From contig CM022671.1 in the NCBI GenBank assembly GCA_012295275.1, forward strand, positions 19,584,456 through 19,648,455: a stretch of DNA of 64,000 nt, read 5' to 3'. Below, piece by piece: positions 26,803 through 39,107 of this stretch (within the stretch, counting starts at the first letter, position 1; each line of letters begins with the position of its first letter). The translations under genes and the position numbers were made by a program. The stretch comes from Chrysomallon squamiferum (taxonomy: Eukaryota; Mollusca; Gastropoda; Neomphalida; Peltospiridae). The notes under the pieces were generated by a model that worked only from the letters and a program-made list of their open reading frames with translations, did not search any database and was not told the origin of the DNA.

Positions 26803-29275
26803 CAAAATCCATCCCTTTCGCTTTTAAGACTGTTTTTATGGTTAACATTTGTTTATTTTTTAACATTATTTCTTGTTTTTATAGTTTTGGTGATCTTGGT
26901 GAAAAAGGCTACTTTACTGTTTTTTATACACATGCGATCGTAACATGCGATCAGGATTAGACAAATATTAGTTATTTGAAAACATATCTCTAATACTGAC
27001 ACTAAAACAACATCGGAAATAACCAAAAATATAAAGAAAAAAATCAAGTTCTTCATCTCCGGTACTGCAATTTGAAAAACAGTGAGAATGTTGGCAGGAT
27101 TTTGATTGTCTTTTTCAATAATCAACTACTTTTTTATTAATTAGGACAAAGCAGTTTCTCATGTAAACGTGTAACAGTAATTAATACAATATTAAAAACT
27201 TTAATTATTTCTGAGCAAGCATTTTAAGATGCCCGTCTTAACGGTTGACGGCTTCAAGATAAGCCACGTGACTTCAAGTTGATGGATACGTAGACTGACT
27301 TCTCTCACTGACTCCAGTCTCAATCTAATGGAAGGGAAGACAGATTAAGGGATGTGTTTCAAAGACAAGGCTTCATACTGTGAATACCTTTAATGAAAAA
27401 TGAAATGACCTTATCGTGTTCTGTGAGCTGACAATGTTGGAATGTCGCATGGCGATGTCTCTGTCTCGGTATCACTGGAGACGATTTGCGGGTCGGTTTT
27501 TCTAGACATTTATGCTTCCTGTCCAGATCAGCATCAAGTTAGTAATTAGCTGATTAGCGAAATGCAGCATTGGCTCCATTTATCTGTATGTGAGAGTCAG
27601 TGACAAGAAAAGACGCCAGTGCGTTCCAGGAACTGACCACTGTGTTACTAACAGTGGTCTGAGTACTTGTTTGCTGTAAATCTCTTAGCTTACAGCTTTT
27701 ATCACAAACAGATGTCTCGCTGATAATATCCAATTAGCCATACCGTTGAGAATGCTATACATTGTATTAATTATTAATTGCGCTGTGCCATGAAGGCCTG
27801 CTAATTGACATAGATGGTGATTTTTGATGCAATATGTGAGTGATCATGGTTTGATGGGATACTGGTTCTTTACAGTAACATAAAACTAAACGTCAGTGTT
27901 AAATGGTTTTTCACAAACAACAAATCCCATCTTTTTATCTTCCGATCGATATGACATTTATTTCTTTTTCGATTTCGATAAAATTAGTCATAATACTTTT
28001 TTTACGACCTCAGATAGCAGCTGTATTTTTGAACATGCTGTTACACGTTGCAGAGGTGATTCAGTTTAAGAAACGCTTTGAATTTCGATGAATCGGTGTT
28101 ACAATCAAACACAGATTTTACGATACTGATTCTTAGTCAAACAGAAGTAAAGGGAAGTAATAAAAAAAATATAATTGTATTTATTTGTTACGTGTTTTGT
28201 AGTTGATTGAAGCTGCACAAATCATGCGTAACTCATTTAATATGCACGTATTTGGACAAACTAATTAAATCAAAATTATATTAAATTTATTTTCATTAAT
28301 TGTTCATTGTGAATGACAGAAGAAGTTGTTATCTAATTTGTCATACTTATGTTGAGTTCAACTCAGTGACTTCATTTCCAATTAAGTATATTGTATTTAG
28401 TAATACATTCAAACATATATACGTACGTACATACAAACATACATACACACACGCAAACAATAAATGATTTCTTTTACAAATGTGTGTGAATGCGAGTATA
28501 TGTGTGTGTTTGTGTGTGTTTGTGTTTGTAAAATCTTCTTTAAAATGCATAGTATGTAATACTCAGGCATTAGCCATTTTCTTCTCAAGAATAGCGACTG
28601 TTTTACAGTTTACGTTTTAGTCGACATTCTTAAGAAAAACAGTGGCAAACTAACGCCTGTGTCTGACATTGCTGCATGTTTTAACAAGATTTCGCACACT
28701 ATTGCAATTAAAGCAAAGATTTAGATTGTTTGAAACACCTTTATTAACAAAAAGGGAATCATAAAGTTTTGCCATATCCGTCGTAGAAATATACATCTTT
28801 AAAAACAGTTAAGAGATTTCTGTGTTTTACAACAGCAGGTGAAAGAAAACATTCAACCACTACTCGATGAATTTCCACAGAGACGCTGACTGTTACCTTT
28901 CATTCTGAAACTCAGTTTTCAGCGAAGTGTAAAACTACAATGGCTTTGCCAGCCGCTGGTGATGTTCTCTGGACTTGAAGTAATTAAAAAAGACATGGCA
29001 TTCGTCTAACACTACTTTGTGTCTCAGGAGATCTGTAGAACAGTATTGCTTATCTGTTTAGTTTTACTCCTTCACAAGACACAATGTTTTTCATTATTTC
29101 ACACTCTCACTCTTTGGAGAATTGTTAACAAGATGAAATGTATAAATCAAATCTGTTGAATATGTTATTGCAATTCTCCTGGTATCTTGCTAGATTTTTT
29201 GAAAGCTAAGCTAATTTCGATATGATTTTCTTTTCATTCTTTCATTCTTTCTTATTTTCTTTTTTCTTTTATTTA

Positions 29276-29281
29276 TTTATT

Positions 29282-29341
<60 letters not shown>
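29276..29341. repeat. (ATTT)n/(ATT)n microsatellite
   Basis: About 20 ATT units after a short ATTT run. Confidence 0.95.
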
Positions 29342-30929
29342 GTAAGATTATCTCCAAAGTGTCATGTCTTTTACCGTTTTTATTCAAAATGAAGCGTAGA
29401 TTTGTTACTTGCGATGTTCTAGTGTTAAATTCATAACACAGTTGTTCTCCATTATTGAGAAGTAACGTAGTGCATCACAGCTGTATAGCAATTGCTTAAA
29501 CGAATACTGTCAGTTAAACATCAAAAGCTTCTGACAAAGTCGAGAATTAGACGATCGCAAAAAATACACAAAAAAAAGAAGAAAAAAAAAGAACAAGATT
29601 CTGTTCTGCATCATGTCTTAAACAAAACTGATTCTCCATCGATTGTAAAACTACTCTTCTTTTTTTTTTTTCTAATTAATCTGAAATAGTTTATCTCTTC
29701 CGCTACCAAAACCTTTTGTATTCTGTATGTAAATCGTTGTTTACGAGTCACTATTTGATGCCCTGTTGGAATTGCTGAATCGGTACGATGAACTATTTTA
29801 CCCGCTATGATCAAGTGGTTTCTACGGTGTCTGGTTTGGTGCATGTTTTACATGAAAGGATGTGACTTGTTTTTACGAGTCTAGCTAGTATAATATATTT
29901 TTACGTATATGATTTAATTATGGGGAAGAATTTGTTTTAAAAATATAATTCAATAACAAGTATCATATGAACAAGATAATGATGAATGTTAAATATAGAA
30001 ACATTTTATGAACATGAAACGTTTCAGTCATCTGGTTCTAATTTCATAAATCGTCTGACTTCTGCACCATTAGTATGTTAATATTGAAATGTGTTTGTAG
30101 GTTTTGTTTTCTACTTTATCATTAAGGCTGACATATCTCTAATACTTTTACATTATCTCAAATGATCTATCATCGCTAGACTGTCATGCTAAACTAACCG
30201 GGTCTACAAAGAGTTAGAATGAAAAAAAGTACCTCGAACATCAAGCTTTTCTAAATAATGACTGCCGCTGGCAAAATTCAAATACAGTTTCTTTATCCAT
30301 TCCTATAAATCATCGCCAGCCTTTCATTTGGAAATGACCCATGTGGATTTCATCGTGTGCTACGATTGTAGAAACAGAACAGCATTCATAAACATATAAA
30401 CACTATTTAGGCGTTTCTAAAGCAGAACAAAGAAAGAATAGATGATATTTTGTTTTATGTTCAAATCATAGTGCGTAGTTATCCATATGGGTCGAGAGGT
30501 CTGTTATGCTCTGTTTCTTCAATAATTGCACATTGTGCAGATTGCTTTCGGGATATCGGGGTCCCGCTGCGACTTCTTTTCGTTCATTCCACGACTCCAG
30601 TCAAATTACCTTCAGTATTAATTTTAATTTTTTTTTTTTTTTAATATTTGTTAATTATGTATGACGAATGATTTGTTATGCCAGAAACAGAATAAGAAGG
30701 CTTAGACACTTAATGAATTATAAAGAATATTTCTATAATATTAAAACTGTCCAATTATAATTAGGCTGGATTCGAAATATTAATACGAATACTAATATCA
30801 ACCAGGTCAGATGAAATATATTTAGAAATATTTCCAAGGCCAGCAAAACCAAATTAGCAACACCACTATGGAGTATCGTTTATTTAAGAAGAAAATAAAT
30901 TAATATTAATTATTCAGCAGAAGTGATCA

Positions 30930-31260
30930 ATGCTATAAAGTGCAGTGGGAAATCCGCCGCTGAGCGATTTATCTCGTTTTTCCTGTAAGTGTGCAAGATG
31001 TCGCAATTTCCGTACCAAGTCAATTAAATGTTCCTCCATCGACAGAAATAATACGTGGACGTCCCGGTGAATTCGGCTGCAGCAAAACCTCTTGCAAAAT
31101 TATCTGATATTGTCGTCGGTTATCCGCCCTATTCATTGCTGATGGCGAATTCGTGTAAATTCGATGGTACAAATTGTCACTTGATCAAAAATCCACTTAT
31201 CGGCCTCCTGCAGGACTCACAAGAGGCTCATCACGCCACGTGTTAAGATGTGCACGCGAT
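30930..31260. promoter_or_regulatory. Low-repeat, less AT-rich island in intron 1 (candidate regulatory element)
   Basis: This stretch is less AT-rich and more complex than its surroundings and ends in a CACGTG (31239-31244). A 63-codon open frame (31055-31246) lacks family-like sequence and flanking splice logic in the receptor frame. Function is not shown. Confidence 0.25.
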
Positions 31261-31372
31261 CTGTTCGTCTGAAAAAGACTTGATCTCTGACATTTCCGGT
31301 CAGTTTCACGCAGTTTAAACGGATTAAGGAAACTTTTTTTATGGCAGTAAATATATATATATACCTGGGTGA

Positions 31373-31506
<134 letters not shown>

Positions 31507-32500
31507 GTCTTTTTATCTACCTACCTGTCTGTCTGTCTTTCTGTTTATCTGCCTGTTTTGTATCTATCTATATGTCTATCTACCTATCTCTGAAATATAA
31601 TTACGAATTCCAAAACAATTTCCAATAGTAATAACAATTGTTATTAGTAGTAATAGTAGCAGCAGTAGTAGCAGCAGTAGTAGCAGCAGAAGTAGTAGTG
31701 ATAGTGGTAGTAGTAGTAGCAGTAGTAGTAGAAATAATACTAGTATTATTAGTAGTAGTATTTGTTGGGGTTTTTTTATCATATCACTGTAAGGTGTAAA
31801 TATGTTTTAAGCAATTTACGAATATAAAGAGTCGATAATGCTATTAATTAGATAACAAAAAGTCGTTATACATAACAGTGGTTCTACAGCTCGTATAAGT
31901 AGCTGAATATATCACACTATTTTTAAACGAATACATCTGTCAGTGATCAACTTATCATCTCTATTTATACATTACTATATCCCATCACAGCCCCCACACT
32001 GGCACCGATAAATGCACTTCATATTAGTACAGAGCTTTCAGGGAAAGAAATCATTATTTAATGTACTCCAACACTTTGTTTCGTCACTGGCTTTTTCAGA
32101 ATTGATCCATATGTTTTATCTGACTAGAAAAACCAGACAAGTGTGCGTTCAAACAGCAGTTAGTTCTTTAAAGATATAAATCACCATTAAACAGTAAAAA
32201 TGGGTATCACGTTTTAATGATTATTCAAAGGATGTCTAAGACCGTTATTATTTTTTGCATGAGTTAGCCTGCTTGTTTTATCACATTTTGGTCATTTACT
32301 TATGTATTTTCTACAGCGTGACTAAAATTATATTATCCCTTTTTACGCTGTTGCTTTTAGGAAAAGTAATTTAATTTACTAATAGAGAAGAATATAAAAC
32401 GAATCTTGGAGAAATGGAAGAGGTTTTTTCCCCATTTACCTTAGAGTAATACAATTTATACTCTTGAATTAAATTTTGATTTTAGAAAAATCAAACCTTC

Positions 32501-32577
32501 GTATATGTGTGTGTGTGTGTGTGTGCTATGTTTTTATATATATATATTTATATACATACACACACACACACACACAC
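32501..32577. repeat. (GT)n-(TA)n-(CA)n inverted microsatellite
   Basis: A GT run (about 32505-32524) and a CA run (about 32557-32576) flank a TA-rich centre. The two arms are complementary, so this can fold as an imperfect hairpin. Confidence 0.9.
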
Positions 32578-33344
32578 TAAAATAATCATTCTGTATCTAT
32601 TTTCACTCACTGTCTTTTTCTCTCTTTTCCTTTTCCCATATCTGCTTTTCATTTTATTTTTATTTTGCCATGTATCGATTTCTCTATTCTATATATCTAT
32701 GTCTATGTCTATGTCTATATCTATATAGACAGATAGACAGATAGACAGGATTAATTAATTTGTTCTACGTATTTATTATCTATATATCGTTAAAGCTACC
32801 TTTATTAATATATCTGTCCATTTTTCCCTTTCTGTCTAAAAGCAAGAGCTCTAACAACGTCATAGGTTTTTCTCTTTTTATTTATTTTTTTTTTTTATTT
32901 CGTGCAGCATACTTTCTTTCACGCATTCGGCTTCATTACTCAGTTAATTTACCTTTATACTCAGCATCTTCTTTTTTATCTTCAGAGGGATGTAATTAAG
33001 TAATACGTTTCACGAATTTCTTTCTTTACTTGAAAATATCTAACGATTATGTCGAACCCTATAGTTCTTAATTATTCTCGACTCTCCATGCGTGTGTGTA
33101 CAAGCAGTGCACAATTCATCATAATTAAGTATTGAATTGGAATAAATATATGACTCATGTTACATATACTTATACATAAGACCATCATTAGAGTTTTTCA
33201 ACTATTACGTTGAGTAACATATGGTGACTGTATTACATGTAACATTCACATGCGAATTCTCGAATGTATCTGCACGATTTTGTGCGGACTAGGATTTTAA
33301 AAATATTTTGCCTCACTCGGTGAATTTTGCATTCTGTGTGATAT

Positions 33345-33345
<1 letters not shown>

Positions 33346-33416
<71 letters not shown>
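33346..33416. repeat. (GA)n microsatellite, about 70 bp
   Basis: Uninterrupted AG run on the + strand, opposite in purine polarity to the CT runs at 23703 and 31375. Confidence 0.96.
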
Positions 33417-33418
<2 letters not shown>

Positions 33419-33763
33419 ACATCCACTCAGTGACTAGAACATGTTTTTTTCTCAAATTTTCGATAAGCCCTCGATATTTACATAAAAAGTTCATCTTGAT
33501 GGATTTTCTGTTTATATCGGTAAGTGAATCTTGCAATAAAATAAACTTAGATTAATGGTGATGTGTTTTATGTGAAATCCATTTAATATCGCACTGTATT
33601 TTTCCTTGATCAAATGAACAAAGTGGACCCTATCATATATCTTCTGAACAATTATTTTACTAGTGGTGTTTTGAATTATGTTATGATGTATGTATGTTTA
33701 TGTGAGTGTATCTATCTCTCGATATATCTATCTATCGATCTACACATATACATACACACACAG

Positions 33764-33799
<36 letters not shown>

Positions 33800-34139
33800 G
33801 TGAACAATTCCTTACATTCCCTCAGAAAAATAATAAACGGTAAATCCGTCTTATTTTTCACACGTCAGATTATATTCTACAGTCAAGTTGTTTTCATCTG
33901 TTCATTCTACGCCTCTGATCGACACGTAATTGAGCATACAAACACACGAAACACTCACTTCAGCTTCCACAACGTATAAATACCACTACTGTCTCCTCTT
34001 ATAAAGCCCGTTGTTAGTTTAACATCCGCGATTCCACGATGGTCACGTAAGCGTGTGTAATATGTAAACGTGTGCATTGTGAAATGTCAGTTTGGTCAGT
34101 GACACGGTGACCGACATGTTATTATTACACACTCCGTTA

Positions 34140-34262
34140 AGATATATGTAACGACAACATGCCAATGCTAGGTATCGATCCAGAGATCTTTTGCATGTCA
34201 TTATACTCTCTGTAATGATGTATGTAACGGCCATATGCCAGTGCTAGGTATCAATCCAGAGT
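34140..34262. repeat. Tandem pair of about 75-bp units
   Basis: atgccaatgctaggtatcgatccagag (27 bases, starting 34159) and its variant starting 34234 are 75 bp apart, together with preceding tatgtaacg motifs. The GGTATCGATCC core resembles a pol III B box with one extra base, but there is no A box. Confidence 0.75.
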
Positions 34263-34672
34263 TGTTGTTGTTTTTTGTACGGTAGCGTAATTTTCAGAAA
34301 CTTGGTCTTCTGGAATATCATTCTGCCTAGTATCATTGATCTTGCGATCATGTCCTTGATAATGTCTGATAGAAAATTTGACAAGTTGATATTTTCCGAA
34401 TTTCTATGATGAAGAAAATATAACTGAATCACGATTTCATGACGTTTATTTCTTATTTATGTTTTTTTATTTTTATTTTATTTTTTTTTTTTATATATAT
34501 ATATATATATATGTTTAAATAATTAATTCATTAAAGGCGCTCATTTTAATAGATAAAGATCTGACGTTGTTAACTGATGTAAGTCTTTGATCTTAGTTTT
34601 TTTTCATAACATTATGAAATGATTATGCTAAATTTTTAGTTTTTTCTTTTATATGTTTTTGGTCATGTTACC

Positions 34673-34675
<3 letters not shown>

Positions 34676-34708
<33 letters not shown>

Positions 34709-34815
34709 AGCCACATACCACACACCTCACAAACACAAAAACACACATACACACATACACACACATACATACATACATACATACATACACACATACATAC
34801 ATACATACATACACA
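34676..34815. repeat. (CA)n/(CATA)n microsatellite
   Basis: CA run then mixed CACA/CATA units. The minus-strand cysteine/valine/tyrosine-rich frame is an artefact. Confidence 0.93.
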
Positions 34816-35608
34816 CTTAAACATATATGTATATCAGGATATACTGAACAAAGCCATTCCACTGGACAAATATACTGGTTAATAGTACTTATTTATAAGT
34901 AGAAAGCAATTAAATAATTTGCATAGAAAGTAAACTTAATCCCATTTTCCTGAAATGCCTTCTGTCTTGGAAATTTTACTCTACGGGATATTTCCTGCCT
35001 TAGTGATGTCCGTTATTGGCGACTTCCGGTCCTGGAATTTACCGAAAGTCGTGTTTTTCCGGTCTTAAGAATTTATTACACCGTAAGATTAATTTTGTCT
35101 GTCTCAGAAGACATTGTTACGTTTCTGCCACGATTAATGTGTTGCAACTGATTAGTATTAAAACATTGCACCCAAGGGACATTTATGACAAAAAGTCGTC
35201 ATAAATCATGAAAAGCGAAATCGTATGTCCGTTATCGAACGATAATTACAGTGGGCTTTTTTTTTTTTTTTTTTTTTTTAATAAACGCTTTTTGAAATAA
35301 ACTGCGTTATGGGAAAGAAAAAAAAAAGTATTCTAGCATAATAAATATATTTTTAAGTGTGTAAAAATGTATACTATCGTCACGGAGATTGTTAAAATCT
35401 GATTTAAGGATTCTGCCGTATGCTTTGCTAAATTGATAATAAATCATGAATTTTCCAGATTCAAAGAAAGAAAATAATTAATGATCCCATTTCATATCTT
35501 TTCTGATTTAGTTTGATAAAATCGATAATTAAAGATATCTGATAGGTATTCGTCTTTTAGTAACTAAATATAGACGCAATTTGATTTTTATTTATCTTCT
35601 TTTTTCAG

Positions 35609-35720
35609 TTATTGTTCTCTGTGCGTCTACTGACTCTGTCAGAGAAATCATGATCAAAGCCCACGAACTGAATTTTGACAATGGAGAATACGTATTCTTT
35701 AACATTGATCTGTTCACCAG
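35609..35720 (+). CDS. Exon 2: ligand-binding domain, central hinge strand
   Basis: The acceptor tttttcag ends at 35608 and the donor gtgagt starts at 35721. In phase with exon 1 it reads IIVLCASTDSVREIM, then KAHELNFDNGEYVFFNIDLF. The IVLCAS strand followed by a helix and a GEYVFFNIDLF strand is a hallmark of the ANF-receptor region of natriuretic peptide receptors. It covers about residues 227-264 and exits in phase 2. The exon is short (112 bp) and isolated between a 22-kb and a 3.2-kb intron. Confidence 0.95.
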
Positions 35721-36908
35721 GTGAGTGTACACATACTAATCATATTACAGTAGCTCAGATTTGTTGTAAATAAAAGAAACATACTGTTACATAGTGCATG
35801 ACAAGTTTTCATTTAACGCTACGTCCATTGTTCCATTACTTGGGCCTCAAAAGCAGTATTATTATTTTGTACATAGGAAGACGAATATTGTTGTTTATAA
35901 CAGTAGCCTATAATGGAACAGAAAACAAACTGAAACACAATAATAACAAAAACGTAATTTTATCTCTCTGACATTGAAATTAAACTGAAATGACAGCCGA
36001 TTTTTGAGAGTTAAATTAACAATGAAACATGAACTAATTTTGGAAAATAGTTACAGGCTATGAAAGTAATGACAATAAAAACGTAAAGGAAACAGAAACA
36101 AAGTACTATTTGTGTTTGTGCAATAATTTCAATTACTGAGTTACTTGACATTTCTTTAGATTATAATTAGTTTGATCATTTAACGTGGTATGTGCTTCCC
36201 TGTTTGTGGTAAGATACTTGAATGGGTGATGCTAACTGATAACAGTTGTCCTAGGAAACGTGTTTCCTCTCTGTACATCTTTATACAAAATAAATTTATT
36301 AAATGCTTGGCAGGTAATAACCATTATTATTGTATGTGTCATTAAGCTGTTATCCATTCACTTCTTTTCAGCTGTTATTCATTCACTACTTCTCAGCTGT
36401 TTAATTTATATATTTATTTCTTCATTAATAATGGATTGTTTTTCGTATTTTAGTTTTTTACCATATTATAAACATTCACACAGAGATACACATACACGTA
36501 CCCACAGACACACACGGACACACACACACAGACACACACACAGAGAGAGACATAAAAAGCACAGATTTTTATACTTTCTCTTTTTCTGGAATAAACTAAG
36601 TACTACGACCATTTTTTTTTCTCAGAAAATATTGACTGCTGATATGCAGAATCTTAATACCTTCTGATCCATCTTGGGTCTGTTTTGTATCAGTTATGCT
36701 GGATACTCTTTGTGTTATCTCGTTTTGCAGAAGTTAAACACTAGCAATACAAAGTATTACCAATTAATCATAAATTTTTAAAAGTTATTAATCACAAAAC
36801 TGGGTTTCAAAACATTTTGAATAGTGTAATATTATTATTATCATTACCATCATCATTGTTATTATTATCATCATCATCATCACTATTGTTATCATAAACC
36901 TCATCATG

Positions 36909-36956
<48 letters not shown>

Positions 36957-37407
36957 GCTGTTGATGTTGTTGTTGTTGTTGAGTAATCCAAGTTGATGAT
37001 GAATTACATGAATTATGATAGGTTTTTTTTAACATTGTGTTAATATATTCACTTTTAATCTAGTTAGCATTAATGATGCAAATTTCGCATTTTCTTATTT
37101 TCTTTTCACTGCATGATTTATGAGACCGTGAAAGATGAGAATAAAAGTGTTATACTTACACTGCCAAACAGATATTTCTTCTCTTAATGACCTTCCTATC
37201 AATGTAAAAAATTAAACTATTAATACATGCGTACGTACACAAAAACACACACACACACTCATAAGTGTTCATCCGTTTTTATAAAAATATTAAATGAACG
37301 ACAATATATTGTGAAGATTTTATACAAATAAAATAATTATTAGAATTTATAACACCTTTTTTTTTAAATCAAGAATTTTAACTTCCTTCATTTTCTATAG
37401 GGTTATT

Positions 37408-37440
<33 letters not shown>

Positions 37441-38336
37441 CATTCTTTATCCAGCGATTCTTATTATAATTCTAATAACTTTTCATCAGTGTTATTGTTC
37501 CATTGTTTTGTTTTTTGAGTTACTTAATACTGTCTGTCAGATTAATCCTCTGTACCGTTTAAACAGCGAGCACTTAAAAATGATGAGATCTTTGAAAACA
37601 ATCCTATTTTTAACAGCTCTTTGTCGAGACAACATATTTATTTCCGTGCTGTAAGTGTGGAGATTACAACTCGAGAAGATTAATATCAAACTTCAACAGA
37701 TGAAACTCTGAATTAGGATATCATAAGATATAACACTTTCCTATCTGAAGAAACTTCTTTGAAAAAACTTTCACTCGTTCACAGCTTCAACGAGCTATTG
37801 TTTGTTGTTTATTTCCGTCGCTGTTATCAGTTAAGACAGCTGAAGGATGCTGACAGAAACTTAAAATTAAAGCTTTATTTCTTTAACATGTCATTGTTTT
37901 TAAGTTGCAAATGAGTATTTTATACGTAGTTCTTTTTTTATTCATAGAGATGTAGAGGCATTTTCAAATATAGTTCTCTGTTGGGTTTGTATGCGTCTGT
38001 GTATGTGCAGGTGTATGTGTTTGTGTGCGTGGATGTTTGTTCATGTGTGTATCACTACAACAATAAAATACAAGCAAGGAATTTTTATATATAATTTTTC
38101 CTTTGTCTAGAAAGCTCATAAGAAGGTTTTTCCTGAACACTGGCTGGAAAGGAAATTATCTAATAATACCCCTTCCGAAACAAATGCATTTATAGACAAT
38201 TATATATATAGTATACCCGTAACAAAACTAGAAAGATAAATACTTCTGCAAAATAGTTGATACATATACCTTTCAAAACAATTCTGTGAAGGATAAATAT
38301 CTTATAGAATAATACATTTTTTTAAATTTTTGTGGG

Positions 38337-38367
<31 letters not shown>

Positions 38368-38911
38368 AAGAAATTAATGAATGGACTGTCAGTTAGACTT
38401 TAGACTAACATTTACACCAGGTGTATTTTCTCATTTGTAAAATCAGATAAGAAATTAGTTTTGACAGTGCTGGAAAGTGCGCAATAAACCATGTTTTATC
38501 AGCAAAACCTGCCAAATATTTCTGTTTGTTATAAATGAAAGTGAACTATAGACAGACATTTTAAAACAATTTTAATATTATTTACTATAAATACTGTATA
38601 CAGAATATCAACGGAGAATTTTTAATGATATGGGTGTTAAAAACAGGTTTCTCTGATATAAATGGATAGACAGACAGACAGTCAGACAGAGAGAAAGAGA
38701 GAAACAGTTACGAGACAGAGAAATAAACTTTTTATTAACGCATAAATATATTGTTAATTATTTGTAAGTTTCTGAACGTGTAATGACCACTTATTTCAAT
38801 ACTACACTCAAACGATCTTCAACATAATAACTTATACAGCTAATGCTTAATTTGTTCACTTCACCATCACAGATATCCGACGATTAAACTTTGTTTTACT
38901 GTGAATTTCAG
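35721..38911 (+). other. Intron 2, 3.2 kb
   Basis: Bounded by gtgagt and ttcag. It contains CA-rich sequence at about 36477-36545, an (ATT)n/(TTG)n array at about 36830-36981, poly-T tracts at about 37409-37440 and 38336-38362, and (GACA)n at about 38670-38690. No other gene was recognised. Confidence 0.9.
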
Positions 38912-39107
38912 CAAGGATGAAAGCGAGCGACCCTGGTACCGCCAGAACGACACAGACGAGCGGAACGAGAAGGCCAGACTGGCCTACTCCGCTCTCATGA
39001 CTGTCACCTTGCGTAAACCGACCAGTCCGGAATACAAGAAGTTTTCAGTAGAAGTCAAGAAACGGGCTAAAGAAATGTACGAGAATTTCACTTATGGTGA
39101 AGAAGAG
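38912..39107 (+). CDS. Exon 3: ligand-binding domain, second lobe
   Basis: The acceptor tttcag ends at 38911 and the donor gtaggt begins at 39108. The frame reads SKDESERPWYRQNDTDERNE, then ARLAYSALMTVTLRKP and ending YENFTYGEEE (about residues 264-329). The PWYR motif followed by a long helix and TLRKP strand matches the membrane-distal lobe of receptor guanylate cyclases. NDT and NFT are possible N-glycosylation sites. Reading through the donor adds a (TA/TG)-encoded low-complexity tail that is intronic, not protein. Exit phase is 0. Confidence 0.95.

Noticed and set aside
36260-36667. 135-codon open frame in intron 2
   Set aside because: Hydrophobic low-complexity start and CA-repeat-encoded centre (HTHRHTRTH); no family match and no splice logic.
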